From assembly GCF_002813755.1 (NCBI RefSeq), contig NZ_CP018061.1, positions 1,664,001 through 1,728,000 of the forward strand: a DNA stretch of 64,000 nucleotides, given 5' to 3'. This DNA is from Enterococcus mundtii. Its GTDB lineage: Bacteria; Bacillota; Bacilli; Lactobacillales; Enterococcaceae. Positions 30,771 through 40,969 of the stretch are shown in pieces (position 1 is the first letter of the stretch; each line of letters begins with the position of its first letter). The notes under the pieces are model-generated. The model made no database searches. It saw nothing but the letters and a program-made list of their open reading frames with translations, and had not been told where the DNA came from. Both the position numbers and the translations under genes were made by a program.

Positions 30771-31367
30771 ATTCGTTTTCCCCTCACTGTATTCTTTCAT
30801 TGAATTTCCATACTAAGTCAGTTCCAACAGCTATCTTCCTCAGACAGTAGTAATTTCTCATGCCGATCAAATAAATAGCAGCCCGATGTAATCGGTATCA
30901 TTTAATCGTAAAATTTTTTGGAAAAGTCACTTAATTTTGCGATTTTCATATGATAGACATAGTTTCCTTCCGCTATTTTCTATTTAAGTAAAATATACCA
31001 TATTTATTCCAATATAGCATAGAGGTTTTTTTATTGGTAGAGAAAAGTATAGGAATACTAAAATAGAATCAATTGCGACAGAACAAATTCTGATATTTTT
31101 GTATCACGGCAACAGCTAGAAATCGAGGAAGACAAAGACATATCTTCTCTTGGTGATCATTGAATCTGGCTTTAAATCTATTTTCAATCAAAAAAATAGA
31201 CCACAAGTTTGACTTATAGTCTATTTATATCGTTCGATAGCTCAAAATAAAACAGCTTTAAACTTATTGTACCTTCAGCTGTAACAGGTATATTTTATTG
31301 GTAGCAAACAATTAGAGCTGTTTCATGTTGAATGATCCAACATAGAGTGAGATAATGTGCTTTTCAT
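30771..31367. other. Intergenic region (597 bases)
   Basis: AT-rich; no convincing gene on either strand. A terminator hairpin lies at 31194-31226. A 14-codon frame directly after the PqqD-like stop (MKSTLSHSMLDHST) has no ribosome site and is not called. Confidence 0.4.
31194..31226 (-). terminator. Probable terminator after the PqqD-like gene
   Basis: AAATAGAC pairs with GTCTATTT across a 17-base loop, and on the minus strand TTTTTT follows. It lies about 140 bases downstream of the PqqD-like stop. Confidence 0.55.
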
Positions 31368-31625
31368 TTAACAAACGATCGATCGTTTTGACAGATCAGT
31401 TAAAAAATTTTCAATAAATAAATCTGTTCCTTCTTTTGTCAGTTCATTCGCTTGACTAAACTTTTCTTTTACATTTATTTTGATTTCTTTGAGGGTCTGT
31501 TCCTTTGTCAGAAGATCGAAGATATATGTCGCTACTTCATTCTCCAATAGAAAGATGCCCTCATCTGATGACAAATAGATTGTGTTTCCTAATTTTTCAT
31601 AAGCGATTGTTTTGTTTAACTTCAT
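31368..31625 (-). CDS. PqqD-like protein (stand-alone RiPP recognition element type)
   Basis: 85 residues with the PqqD pattern: a beta-hairpin (IAYEKLGNTIYLSSDEGIFLLE), then ENEVATYIFDLLTKEQTLKEI, a helix with VKEKF, and a final helix FIENFLTDLSKR. PqqD-like domains bind leader peptides of ribosomally made peptides and hand them to radical-SAM or other modifying enzymes. No radical SAM enzyme, precursor peptide or transporter lies within several kilobases, so this is an orphan. AAAGGAAGG precedes the ATG. Alternatives are a coenzyme PQQ-unrelated regulator or a remnant of a lost cluster. Confidence 0.7.
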   Translation of the reverse strand: MKLNKTIAYEKLGNTIYLSSDEGIFLLENEVATYIFDLLTKEQTLKEIKINVKEKFSQANELTKEGTDLFIENFLTDLSKRSIVC

Positions 31626-31832
31626 TTCTTTTCTTCCCTTCCTTTAACTCCATAACCAATAGTTCTACTATTGATCGTCTTCTTTTAACAGTCATTCTTC
31701 GAAATTGATGGTGTTCTGAATATTACTTCACATGGACTAACTTTTCAAAAGCATTAACCCTATTACTTGTTCTCATTCCTTATTCCAAAGATAAGAGTCC
31801 CTTTATTCTTGGCAGGTGATTGATTCTTGCTT

Positions 31833-31853
31833 TTACTTTACATCGTAAAGTAA
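31833..31853. promoter_or_regulatory. Perfect 9-base palindrome (operator candidate)
   Basis: TTACTTTAC-ATC-GTAAAGTAA. A compact dyad with 3-base spacer is typical of a dimeric regulator site (MerR- or TetR-like). It lies 208 bases upstream of the PqqD-like start. Confidence 0.45.
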
Positions 31854-31971
31854 TCAAATGCGAATAAGTAGTAGTTATCATCTCAAAACGTTATGTATAC
31901 ACATAATATTTCCTATATAAATAAGGGCTATCCGTCTTATCTGATCTTATTCATCGTTAACTTACAATTGA

Positions 31972-32016
31972 TTATTGTGAGGCAAATCATAAACGAAATC
32001 ATTTGCCTCACAATAA
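31972..32016. repeat. 16-base inverted repeat
   Basis: TTATTGTGAGGCAAAT (31972-31987) and its exact complement (32001-32016) are separated by 13 bases, followed by GGGGATTTTT. It could be a terminator for a lost gene or a regulatory dyad. Confidence 0.5.
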
Positions 32017-32236
32017 GGGGATTTTTAGGAAACTAAAGTTAGTCTATACAAAAAAGGGGAGTTTTTTAGTGTACTAACTTCGTTTCTACCATAAAAAAGA
32101 ACGGTGTAAGCTTTGGTCCATTTGTTAAGCTACTAGAACGATTACATGACTTCACTTTAGTATACGGTCATCTAATATGCTTAGAAACTCTTCTCAGATC
32201 CTTTGAGCTAACTATCACTGTCCTCCTCTCTAGCAT

Positions 32237-32322
32237 TTAGGAAAAAATTTCACTTTTTTTCCTAACATTAGTATAACGCGATTAATGTAAAAGTCAATAT
32301 TTTTGTTAGGAAAAGTTAGGAA
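32237..32322. promoter_or_regulatory. Cluster of TTAGGAA operator-like repeats
   Basis: TTAGGAAAAAA and TTTTTTTCCTAA form a dyad at 32237-32265, and GTTAGGAAAAGTTAGGAA (32305-32322) adds two direct copies. Five TTAGGAA half sites within 90 bases suggest a regulator platform, about 420 bases upstream of the excisionase-like gene. Confidence 0.45.
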
Positions 32323-32740
32323 TAAGCTTTTTTATTAAACAGCTTATTCATACTATTTTCATGGATTGCAGGATTTTAGACACTGAATTAAGGAGTAACT
32401 AGCTACCCTATTATTGAAACACTCACAAATTTTAGGAAATGTTTTAGAAAAAGGTTTAGGCGGATTGTTTCCAGACTTGATATTTACCTTATCGATTTTT
32501 TTGCAAAAGTTTAAAAACATTAAAAACATAACAATAATCTTCAAAAATTATGGTTTTAATGCTTTATATTGAGTATAATAATTTGAAAGATATCCTTATT
32601 TTTTCTCTATTTATTTATTATTTCACGCTATATTTATATATTTGATAGGCAAATCATAATAGCAAGAATAATTTATCTAACTCGTAAATGGTACTAGTTA
32701 TTTGTTTCTATCATTCAAGAAAACGGAGGAAGGAAAACTG

Positions 32741-33199
32741 ATGAAGAATTATTATTCAGTCAATGAACTTGCAGAGATTCTAGGAGTAACCACTCGTTCT
32801 GTACGAAATTATTTACGCGAGGGAAAACTACAGGGGATAAAGGTTGGAGGAAAATGGAAATTTTCAGAAGAAAATCTGTCAGAGTTTCTACAGTTCTCCC
32901 TTAAAAATAAACCAAGTTTCGTAGGAACTGACCAACCAATAAATAGTGCAGTAGTCCTAAAATTCTACCTTCAGTACGAAACGTTGGAGTCATTGCACCA
33001 ATTTAGAGATTGTATGATCAAGTATCATCAAGATGTTTATTCAAATAAAGAAGATCGTTACTTTTTTTATAATGTCTTAGATGACACCTACGCGGAATTT
33101 ATTATTAGCGGGAATTTTAACTATGTTCAAAGTTTTGGTACTTGGTTCAATGAAGCTGTTTTAAAACGAACGGATATCTCATTGACCGCACCAAAATAA
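32741..33199 (+). CDS. Excisionase/MerR-type helix-turn-helix protein
   Basis: 152 residues from the ATG at 32741 (GGAGGA 12 bases upstream; an upstream frame extension has no such site). Residues 1-50 form an HTH_17-type DNA-binding domain: YSVNELAEILGVTTRSVRNY, then REGKLQGIKVGGKWKFSEENL. Residues 75-150 are an uncharacterised alpha/beta domain with aromatic patches (FLQYETLESLHQF, DDTYAEFIISGNFNY) that might bind a small ligand. It stands alone between operator-like repeats and a terminator, so it may be autoregulated. Not a recombinase accessory by context, as no integrase is adjacent. Confidence 0.7.
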   Translation: MKNYYSVNELAEILGVTTRSVRNYLREGKLQGIKVGGKWKFSEENLSEFLQFSLKNKPSFVGTDQPINSAVVLKFYLQYETLESLHQFRDCMIKYHQDVYSNKEDRYFFYNVLDDTYAEFIISGNFNYVQSFGTWFNEAVLKRTDISLTAPK

Positions 33200-33245
33200 A
33201 GCAGTGTAAGACATTTTTGTTAGTTGATGTCTTACATTGCTTTAT
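33196..33245. terminator. Bidirectional terminator
   Basis: A 17-19 base-pair stem, ATAAAGCAGTGTAAGACAT pairing with its near-complement at 33227-33245, serves the convergent HTH gene and glcU; T-runs lie on both sides. Confidence 0.88.
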
Positions 33246-33249
33246 TTTT

Positions 33250-34101
33250 TTAAATCAGCACAGTGATCATACTACCCCCGACAATCAAGGCTAACCCGAT
33301 CAACGTGTATCTTAATTCTTTTTTGCTCTTCTTTTCGTGCAAAATAACCATACCACCTAATGTTGAGATCACTACGTTCAGTTGCGTGATGATATAGGCA
33401 GTAGCTACTCCATTGGCATTAGCTGAAAATATATAAGCAAATGCTGCTAAACTAAAAATGACTCCGACGATCGTTGCTTTCCAACTTTTTCCATCTCCGT
33501 ACGCTTTTGGTTGCTTCAAGACGACGTAAATAGCCGCTGCTAAGAAAACACCTAACATTTGTGGAAAGAAGATAGCTACACCGTCTGCATTGACTAATTT
33601 AGGTAATGCACTGTACACCCAATAACCAATACTCGTAGAAGCAAGAATCGAAATTCCTTTAGTTATCCCACCTTGTTTACTTCCCCCATCAGTTACTGCT
33701 GTTAGTGCAGAACCAATCACTAGCAAGACGATCGCTACTCCGCCAATCACTTTTCCTGTTGTTCCTGCCCATTCGCCAAAAGCAAAAACACCGATCAGTG
33801 ACGTTCCAACAAGTTGCATCGCAGTGGAAATAGGCATTGTTTTTGATACGCCGATCAAATTGAACGTGGTGTATTGTCCGATTTGGCCAATGACCCAAAA
33901 CGCCCCCGATAAAAGACTGATCAAAAATGTAGTAATCGAAATACCACCGGGTGACATGAACAATTGAACAACTAGACCAACGAGTAATGCGCCAATACCC
34001 GTACCTAATATTTCATTAGTGGGACGCCCACCGATTTTTTTCAAAACCAGTGGTTGAATCCCCCAGCCAATCGCTGGTATTAATGCAATTAAGATTCCCA
34101 T
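33250..34101 (-). CDS. glcU: GRP-family glucose uptake protein GlcU
   Basis: 283 residues with about ten hydrophobic segments and the GlcU/RhaT-type opening ILIALIPAIGWGIQPLVLKK. Members are proton-coupled glucose importers in Bacillus, Staphylococcus and Lactobacillales. The ATG at 34101 lies 10 bases after an AAAGGATAGG site that overlaps the gdh stop; a TTG one codon earlier is possible. The gdh-glcU pair forms a non-PTS route: uptake of free glucose and its oxidation. Confidence 0.88.
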   Translation of the reverse strand: MGILIALIPAIGWGIQPLVLKKIGGRPTNEILGTGIGALLVGLVVQLFMSPGGISITTFLISLLSGAFWVIGQIGQYTTFNLIGVSKTMPISTAMQLVGTSLIGVFAFGEWAGTTGKVIGGVAIVLLVIGSALTAVTDGGSKQGGITKGISILASTSIGYWVYSALPKLVNADGVAIFFPQMLGVFLAAAIYVVLKQPKAYGDGKSWKATIVGVIFSLAAFAYIFSANANGVATAYIITQLNVVISTLGGMVILHEKKSKKELRYTLIGLALIVGGSMITVLI

Positions 34102-34111
34102 CAATCAATAC

Positions 34112-35065
<954 letters not shown>

Positions 35066-35088
35066 TTATTCTCGAATACTACATTTGC

Positions 35089-36033
35089 TTATTCAACATG
35101 TTCAAAAAAATCAGCAGTTACTTGTTCGTCTGCTTTTAATTGCTCGATCAAAGCTTCTGCTCCATCAAACTTCACTTGATCTCGGATAAACTCGTGCCAA
35201 CGAATGTAGACATGTTCACCATAGATATCTTGATCAAAATCTAAAATATACAGTTCGACTGTCAATTCACGTCCATCGCCAAATGTATCATTATGTCCGA
35301 TTGATCCCATCGCTGGGTACCACGTCTCACCGATTTTGATTTCACAAACATAGACACCCACTTTTGGTAAATGAACGGTGCTTTTAACTTTGACATTGGC
35401 TGTCGGGAATCCTAATAAGCGACCACGTGCGTCCCCGTGGATGACCACACCGTCGATTTCATAAATATATCCTAGCAAATGGGCCACCCTCGCGACATCC
35501 CCAGCATCCAAGTCTTGACGAATCCGTGAAGAACTGATTTTTTCCCCTTCTTGTTGCTCTTTTGGTACAGTGACTACTTCAAAACGACCTTTTGCATAAC
35601 CAGGGAAATGAGGGACATCCGCAATTTCTTTCGGACCATACGTATAGTCAAAGCCAGAAACAGCATACTTAGCATTTAGTCCTACAATATATTGATCAAC
35701 GAAATCTTGAGGGGCTAAGTGGGCAAATGCAGAAGTAAATTCAATTTCGTAAAGATAATCGATACCAAGTTCTGCCATTTTTTCTTCTTTTTGTTCTAAC
35801 GTAGTCAAGTATTTGACGTTACTTGGATTGATTTTTTTAAAGACGATTGACGGATGTTGATTAAATGTCATCAATGCCAATTTCAGACCCTCTCTTTGAG
35901 CAATTTCTCGCCCTGTTTCAATCACTTTCTGATGTCCTAAATGAACTCCGTCAAAGAAACCTAAGATCAATACGACGTCTTCTTTCGGAATTTGAGAAAC
36001 TTGATAAGGGTGTCTGATTTTGATGATTTCCAT
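35089..36033 (-). CDS. ribF: Bifunctional riboflavin kinase / FAD synthetase RibF
   Basis: 314 residues. The N-terminal nucleotidyltransferase domain shows GFFDGVHLGHQKVI (about 24-37) and the SSSRIR motif; the C-terminal kinase domain shows GRLLGFPTANV and HNDTFGDGRELTVELYILDF. It makes FMN and FAD from riboflavin. The ATG at 36033 starts the usual MEIIKIRHPYQ; an upstream ATG at 36051 overlapping the truB stop is an alternative. It is translationally close to truB, as in many Firmicutes. Confidence 0.95.
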   Translation of the reverse strand: MEIIKIRHPYQVSQIPKEDVVLILGFFDGVHLGHQKVIETGREIAQREGLKLALMTFNQHPSIVFKKINPSNVKYLTTLEQKEEKMAELGIDYLYEIEFTSAFAHLAPQDFVDQYIVGLNAKYAVSGFDYTYGPKEIADVPHFPGYAKGRFEVVTVPKEQQEGEKISSSRIRQDLDAGDVARVAHLLGYIYEIDGVVIHGDARGRLLGFPTANVKVKSTVHLPKVGVYVCEIKIGETWYPAMGSIGHNDTFGDGRELTVELYILDFDQDIYGEHVYIRWHEFIRDQVKFDGAEALIEQLKADEQVTADFFEHVE

Positions 36034-36040
36034 TTTTACA

Positions 36041-36964
36041 TTAAACCTCATTTCTTAAAACTTTACTTGGTTTTAACTTATTTTTTTCTTTTGGATTTGG
36101 TTGGTAGATACTCACTACTTTTCCTTGATAAAAAAGAGCAATTTCTTCTGATGGCATCTCTGATAAACCAAATACTTGGTAATCTAAACGCATACCATTC
36201 TTGACTTTCTGCCAAACTGTATCGTCGATATCGACCTGTTTGAACTTTGTTACACCCGTTTCAATGGGTAATAAATACTCTTCGATCGTACCATTCTCCA
36301 TATATGATGCTACTTCAGCTAAAGTAATTGCTTGGGATTCATTCATGCCGGCACTCGCTGTTCTCGTCAAATCTGACATATGTGCAGGATAGCCCAACTT
36401 ACTCCCCGTATCTACAGCCAATGTCCGGACATAGGTACCTTTCCCACATTCGACTTCAAACCGCCACGAAACGGTCCCTGCTTCTTTTGACCAGTGGATT
36501 TCACTCGTTCGTTCAAAACGATAGATCTGCGCCTTGCGAACAGGTCGTTCCACTGTTTCATTATTTCGAGCATATTCATATAAACGTCGACCATTGACTT
36601 TCACAGCCGAGTACATCGGAGGAATCTGTGTGATCTCACCGACAAAAGCAGCCATTGCTTCATCTATTTGGTCCTCTGTCAACACTTCGGTTACAGCCCG
36701 TTGTTCGACGATTTCTCCTGATTTGTCTTCAGTCGTCGTACTGTAGCCAAGGGTGATTTCTCCTTTGTAGGTCTTCCCCGAATCCGTCAGATATTCAATG
36801 ACTTTAGTGGCTTTACCAATACAAATTGGAAGAACACCATCTACATCAGGATCTAATGTCCCACCATGTCCGATTTTCTTTGTATGTAAAATTTTTCGTA
36901 ATTTGAATACACAATCGTGGCTAGTCATGCCGCGTTCTTTCCATAAAGGTAATAAGCCTTCCAT
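36041..36964 (-). CDS. truB: tRNA pseudouridine(55) synthase TruB
   Basis: 307 residues. The catalytic motif GHGGTLDPDVDGVLP contains Asp38, and KxYKGEITLG and PPMYSAVKVNGRRLYEYAR segments follow, with a C-terminal PUA-like part. It isomerises U55 in the T-loop of tRNAs. GGAG lies 8 bases before the start. It is followed closely by ribF. Confidence 0.96.
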   Translation of the reverse strand: MEGLLPLWKERGMTSHDCVFKLRKILHTKKIGHGGTLDPDVDGVLPICIGKATKVIEYLTDSGKTYKGEITLGYSTTTEDKSGEIVEQRAVTEVLTEDQIDEAMAAFVGEITQIPPMYSAVKVNGRRLYEYARNNETVERPVRKAQIYRFERTSEIHWSKEAGTVSWRFEVECGKGTYVRTLAVDTGSKLGYPAHMSDLTRTASAGMNESQAITLAEVASYMENGTIEEYLLPIETGVTKFKQVDIDDTVWQKVKNGMRLDYQVFGLSEMPSEEIALFYQGKVVSIYQPNPKEKNKLKPSKVLRNEV

Positions 36965-37140
36965 CTTTTGTTCTCCATTCTTTTAAGTATTAACTGAATT
37001 ATTATAACACATCGGATCAAAAACTGACGGGATTGATCCTTAAATGTACGATTATTTTGTTTTAGAAACATAAACGTAACAAAAGTTCACACTGTTGTAA
37101 ATAGAAAGATGGTATTCTTTTTGTAAAGGAGGGAGCACCT

Positions 37141-37200
37141 ATGGAAAATCTTTTCTTTGCACCTTTTGATTGGTTATACGGATGGTTATCTGGTAGATGA
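37141..37200 (+). CDS. Putative 19-residue peptide MENLFFAPFDWLYGWLSGR
   Basis: A strong AAAGGAGGG site lies 7 bases before the ATG. The peptide is aromatic and amphipathic (two Trp-Leu pairs, three Phe), suggesting membrane contact. It is on the plus strand between two minus-strand operons and is followed by a structured region. No family is recognised. Possibilities are a membrane-active peptide, a leader peptide or chance; the ribosome site is the main support. Confidence 0.45.
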   Translation: MENLFFAPFDWLYGWLSGR

Positions 37201-37296
37201 TCGGATGATTCTTTGATCAGTCAATTCTTATATTTTGCTTTTATGATGAAACATGTTTTCCCCAAAAGCGGACAATTCAGCGATGATCATCTGCTA

Positions 37297-37359
37297 CGAA
37301 TACAACGAAAAAATTCGGAAATGGCTTCTTCTATTTTTGGATTCTTTCGTTGTATTTCG
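37297..37359. repeat. Long stem-loop downstream of the mini-gene
   Basis: CGAATACAACGAAA (37297-37310) pairs with TTTCGTTGTATTTCG (37345-37359) with one bulge, around a 34-base loop. It lies 97 bases after the 19-codon frame, so it may be the 3' end of that transcript. Confidence 0.5.
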
Positions 37360-37396
37360 TTTGGCTCTCTAGTGTCGAATGAAAATAGACAAAAAA

Positions 37397-37431
37397 AACA
37401 GGGAGGATACAGTTATTGTATCCTCCCTGTT
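37397..37431 (-). terminator. Terminator of the rimP-nusA-infB-rbfA operon
   Basis: A perfect 15-base-pair stem (AACAGGGAGGATACA and complement) with a 5-base loop; TTTTTTT follows on the minus strand, 37 bases after the rbfA stop. Confidence 0.93.
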
Positions 37432-37467
37432 CGACCATTGATACGAACGAGTTAACTCGCTAGAACA

Positions 37468-37815
37468 TTAGTCTTTGTTTAAATTACGCAATAATTCATC
37501 GATATGATTACCATATACAACTGATTCGTCTAGCTCAAACGTCAATTCAGGTGTTTTATAAATACTCATGTTATGTCCTAATTCACGACGAATCAGTCCA
37601 CTTGCTTTATTCAACCCTTCTTGCGCTTTTTTCTTATCTGAAGCTAAGTCTGATAAAAGGCTATAATAAATCGTTGCTTGTTGCAGATCACCCGTGACAT
37701 GCACATCTGTGATCGTTACATTTTCCACACGTGGATCACGTACCTTTTTGCGTAAGATATCATTCACTTCTTTTAAAATTTCTTGACCGACTCTGCGGTC
37801 ACGATAGTTAGCCAT
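37468..37815 (-). CDS. rbfA: 30S ribosome-binding factor RbfA
   Basis: 115 residues; a KH-like fold with [24 protein letters not shown] near the start and [20 protein letters not shown] at the end. It assists 16S rRNA 5' end maturation and cold adaptation. AGGAGG precedes the start by 10 bases. It is the last gene of the nusA-infB operon, 24 bases after infB. Confidence 0.96.
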   Translation of the reverse strand: MANYRDRRVGQEILKEVNDILRKKVRDPRVENVTITDVHVTGDLQQATIYYSLLSDLASDKKKAQEGLNKASGLIRRELGHNMSIYKTPELTFELDESVVYGNHIDELLRNLNKD

Positions 37816-37839
37816 AATGAGCGGCCTCCTTTTTTTAAA

Positions 37840-40332
37840 TTAGTCGACTTTGATTTCTTCCATGATAAAGCCTTCGATAACATCGTCTACTTTAAGATCA
37901 TTGAATTTCTCAACCATTGCTCCACATTCAAAGCCCATTTTCACTTCTTTGACATCGTCTTTGAAGCGTTTCAAGCTTGCTAATTGTCCTTCGAAAATGA
38001 CGATGCCATCACGAATGACACGCACACCGCTATCACGACGAATGTAACCATCAGTGACAAAGGCACCAGCGATCGTTCCAACTTTTGATACTTTGAAGGT
38101 TTCACGGACAGTCATTTGACCAGTGATTTTCTCTTCAAACTCAGGATCTAACATCCCTTTCATCGCAGTTTCGATTTCTTCGATGGCTTTGTAGATGATA
38201 CGGTGAAGACGGATATCCACTTCTTCTGTATCTGCTTGGATTTTCGCTTGTGGTGTCGGACGAACATTGAAACCAATGATGATCGCATTACTTGCCGCAG
38301 CAAGCGTCACATCACTTTCATTGATTGCTCCAACAGCTGAATGGACGATCTTGACACGTACGCCTTCAACGTCGATCTTCTTCAATGAAGCAGCTAGTGC
38401 TTCTGCTGAACCTTGTACGTCAGCCTTGATGATGACATTGACTTCTTTTAATTCGCCTTCTTTTAAGCTTTCAAACAAGTTGTCTAATGTCACACGACTA
38501 GTTGCTGCACGTTGTTCTAACATCGCACGTTTGCCACGTTCTTCACCCGCCGCACGAGCTGTCTTCTCGTCTTCAAAGACAACAAAACGATCGCCTGCTT
38601 GAGGTACATCATTCAATCCTGTGATTTCAACTGGTGTTGCTGGTCCAGCTGTTTTTTCACGGCGTCCTAAGTCGTTGACCATTACACGGACACGACCGTA
38701 TGTGTTTCCGACAACGATTGGGTCTCCAACATTCAATGAACCTTGTTGAACAAGTAATGTTGTCACAGGACCTTTTCCTTTGTCTAATCGTGCTTCAATC
38801 ACTGTACCGATCGCACGTTGTGTTGGATCAGCTTTCAAGTCTTCCACTTCAGCGACTAAAAGAATCATTTCTAATAGTTCTTCGATGTTTTGGCCGAATT
38901 TTGCTGAGATTTCTACAAAAATCGTTTCGCCACCCCATGCTTCAGGAATCAATTCATATTCACTTAATTCTTGCATCACATGTTGTGGGTTTGCACCTGG
39001 TTTATCGATTTTGTTGACTGCAACGATGATTGGTACACCAGCTGCTTTCGCATGGTTGATCGCTTCTACAGTCTGTGGCATTACGCCATCATCGGCGGCA
39101 ACAACTAAAATCGTGATATCAGTGATACTTGCACCACGCGCACGCATACTTGTAAAGGCCGCATGTCCTGGTGTATCCAAGAATGTGATTGGTTTGCCAT
39201 CAATATCGATTTGATACGCACCGATATGCTGTGTGATACCACCGGCTTCTCCGCTTGTTACGCGAGAATGACGTAAGGTATCGAGTAAAGTTGTTTTCCC
39301 ATGGTCAACGTGACCCATGATCGTTACAACTGGCGGACGTGAAACTAATTTTTCTGGATTCACTTCATCCGCTTCAAAGAATTTGTCGATATCCGCGATA
39401 TCTACTTGGATTTTTTCTTGTGGTTCCATACCGTAGTCTGTTGCTAACAATTCGATCGTATCTTTATCTAATGCTTGGTTTTGATTGACCATCACACCTA
39501 GCATAAATAATTTTTTAATGATCTCTGCTGGTTCGCGGTGAATTTTCTTCGCGATATCTGCAACATTCATACCTTCTGTATACTCTAATACTTCAGGTAA
39601 CTCACGGAATTTACGTGGTGGGACTGCTGGCTTGTTTGACGTTTGTTGTTTGCCTTTTTTCCCTTTTTTGTTGAAACGATTGCGGTTGTTATTGTTGAAT
39701 TTGCCGCGATTGTTATTATTGTTTCTATTTTGGCCGCCTTGGTTTGCTCCTTGACGGTTTTGGTTACTGCCCTGAGTGTTTCCTTGGGCAGTTCCCTGAC
39801 GGTTTTGGTTGCTACCTTGGCTGTTTCCTTGGGTAGTTCCCTGACGGTTTTGGTTGCTACCTTGGCTGTTTCCTTGGGTAGTTCCCTGACGGTTTTGGTT
39901 GCTGCCTTGGTTGTTACCTTGGCGATTTTGATTATTGTTTTGAGTAGTTCCTTGACGGTTTTGATTGTTTCCACCTGTCTGATTACTCTTATTCTGATTT
40001 GTTGATTGGTTTTTTCCTTGATTCACTTGACCGCTCCCTTGACCGCGATCTTGATAGTTGCGGTTACTTTTATTTTTTTGTTGGTTCGATGGTTCGTTTG
40101 TTTTCTTTTGGTTACTTGGCTGTTGTCCGGCTGGTTTTTGGTTTGCTTTTTGTACTGGTTGCTTTTTCTGCTGTGGTTGGTTGAACGCTTGTTGCAGTTT
40201 CTTTTCATCTTGTGTGCTGACTGCACCCATGTGATTTTTCACATCGATTCCAAGTTTCTGCGCTTTATCAACGACCTCTTTACTAGACTTGTTCCATTCT
40301 TTCGCTAGTTCATAAATTCGTTTATTGCCCAT
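37840..40332 (-). CDS. infB: Translation initiation factor IF-2
   Basis: 830 residues. An IF2N domain (1-55) is followed by a long Gln/Asn/Gly/Arg-rich linker (about 60-225), a second IF2N domain, and the GTPase domain with [14 protein letters not shown] and NKIDK, then the IF2 C-terminal fMet-tRNA-binding domains. The linker contains perfect 45-base repeats. It positions initiator tRNA on the 30S subunit. AGGAAGGTG lies upstream of the ATG. Confidence 0.97.
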   Translation of the reverse strand: MGNKRIYELAKEWNKSSKEVVDKAQKLGIDVKNHMGAVSTQDEKKLQQAFNQPQQKKQPVQKANQKPAGQQPSNQKKTNEPSNQQKNKSNRNYQDRGQGSGQVNQGKNQSTNQNKSNQTGGNNQNRQGTTQNNNQNRQGNNQGSNQNRQGTTQGNSQGSNQNRQGTTQGNSQGSNQNRQGTAQGNTQGSNQNRQGANQGGQNRNNNNNRGKFNNNNRNRFNKKGKKGKQQTSNKPAVPPRKFRELPEVLEYTEGMNVADIAKKIHREPAEIIKKLFMLGVMVNQNQALDKDTIELLATDYGMEPQEKIQVDIADIDKFFEADEVNPEKLVSRPPVVTIMGHVDHGKTTLLDTLRHSRVTSGEAGGITQHIGAYQIDIDGKPITFLDTPGHAAFTSMRARGASITDITILVVAADDGVMPQTVEAINHAKAAGVPIIVAVNKIDKPGANPQHVMQELSEYELIPEAWGGETIFVEISAKFGQNIEELLEMILLVAEVEDLKADPTQRAIGTVIEARLDKGKGPVTTLLVQQGSLNVGDPIVVGNTYGRVRVMVNDLGRREKTAGPATPVEITGLNDVPQAGDRFVVFEDEKTARAAGEERGKRAMLEQRAATSRVTLDNLFESLKEGELKEVNVIIKADVQGSAEALAASLKKIDVEGVRVKIVHSAVGAINESDVTLAAASNAIIIGFNVRPTPQAKIQADTEEVDIRLHRIIYKAIEEIETAMKGMLDPEFEEKITGQMTVRETFKVSKVGTIAGAFVTDGYIRRDSGVRVIRDGIVIFEGQLASLKRFKDDVKEVKMGFECGAMVEKFNDLKVDDVIEGFIMEEIKVD
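39781..39905. repeat. 45-base tandem repeat inside infB
   Basis: A unit beginning CCCTGACGGTTTTGGTTGCT occurs nearly perfectly three times, encoding [15 protein letters not shown] in the IF-2 linker; related shorter units flank it. The 15-codon period keeps the frame, so copy number can vary without breaking the gene. Confidence 0.8.
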
Positions 40333-40344
40333 GCAATCACCTTC

Positions 40345-40656
40345 CTAACCTTCAATTAGCTCCTTGACCTTTTTTGCAAAGCCGGTGTCCGTGATTCCTA
40401 TCACTTTCCGAGGTTTACCGATCATCTGCGTGATTTCTTCCTCAGAAAACAGCTCAAAGCAAGGAACTTCGTAGTACGAACTCTTATCTTTGATTTTTTT
40501 TCTGGTATTCTCACTGGCATCACTTGCGACGAAAACGATCTTGGCTTTTTGGCGACGGATGTCTCCGATCGTCAATTCTTCACCTGTGATCATTTTCCCT
40601 GCACGCATCGCTAGACCAATAAGATTCATGGCTTTTTGCCGATTCATTCCATTCAT
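40345..40656 (-). CDS. ylxQ: L7Ae-family ribosomal protein-like YlxQ
   Basis: 103 residues of the L7Ae/L30e/S12e fold, a kink-turn RNA-binding family: NLIGLAMRAGKMITGEE, IVFVASDASENTRKKI, and VPCFELFSEEE. It overlaps ylxR by 4 bases and sits 12 bases before infB. YlxQ homologues are accessory ribosome proteins of incompletely known function. Confidence 0.92.
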   Translation of the reverse strand: MNGMNRQKAMNLIGLAMRAGKMITGEELTIGDIRRQKAKIVFVASDASENTRKKIKDKSSYYEVPCFELFSEEEITQMIGKPRKVIGITDTGFAKKVKELIEG

Positions 40657-40946
40657 TCGCCAAATAGCTCTTTTCGGGCTTTTTGGTGAGTGACGTAATC
40701 TAATAGTTCTTGATAAAATTCATCTGTTAGCTTAGCTTCAAGTACACGATCCAAGAGATGTTTATCCCAAGCTTGTTGTACTTCCTCCGGCTCAAGTGAG
40801 ACATACGCTCCTCGTCCAGGCATTTTTCCAGTAGGATCGATCGATACCACACCTTCTTTTGAACGTGTGACACGAATCATCTCTTTTTTTGGTTTCATTT
40901 CACCTGAAACCACAGATTTGCGTAAAGGGATCTTCCTTTGTTTCAT
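40653..40946 (-). CDS. ylxR: YlxR (DUF448) nucleic-acid-binding protein
   Basis: 97 residues; the DUF448 signature GRGAYV is present, with RKIPLRKSVV at the start in the place where many relatives have RTCxxC, so the usual Cys pair is missing. YlxR proteins bind RNA and in clostridia/Bacillus have been linked to transcription or RNase P control. It lies between nusA and ylxQ. Confidence 0.92.
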   Translation of the reverse strand: MKQRKIPLRKSVVSGEMKPKKEMIRVTRSKEGVVSIDPTGKMPGRGAYVSLEPEEVQQAWDKHLLDRVLEAKLTDEFYQELLDYVTHQKARKELFGE

Positions 40947-40969
40947 CTCTTTGCCTCCTTCACTAGCAG

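Larger units (their letters stand above)
31626..32740. other. Long gene-poor region with several palindromes (1115 bases)
   Basis: No gene could be supported. A 61-codon minus-strand frame (32359-32544) lacks a ribosome site. The region holds palindromes at 31833-31853, 31972-32016 and 32237-32265 and repeated TTAGGAA motifs near 32305-32322, listed separately. The 13-mer AGGCAAATCATAA occurs at about 31980 and 32647. Confidence 0.5.
36965..37467. other. rbfA-truB intergenic region with a mini-gene (503 bases)
   Basis: Apart from a 19-codon frame at 37141-37200, a long stem-loop (37297-37359) and the terminator of the nusA-infB operon (37397-37431), nothing else was recognised. Confidence 0.5.

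Noticed and set aside
32060..32240. Plus-strand open stretch reading TNFVSTIKKNGVSFGPFVKL
   Set aside because: It looks somewhat protein-like but has no start codon or ribosome site and matches no family I can name.
32359..32544. 61-codon minus-strand frame rich in Lys, Asn and Cys
   Set aside because: No ribosome site, no recognisable family and no neighbours; possibly an element scar but not supportable as a gene.
39585..39974. 129-codon minus-strand frame of Lys/Glu/Thr repeats
   Set aside because: It is an alternate-frame shadow of the infB 45-base repeats.
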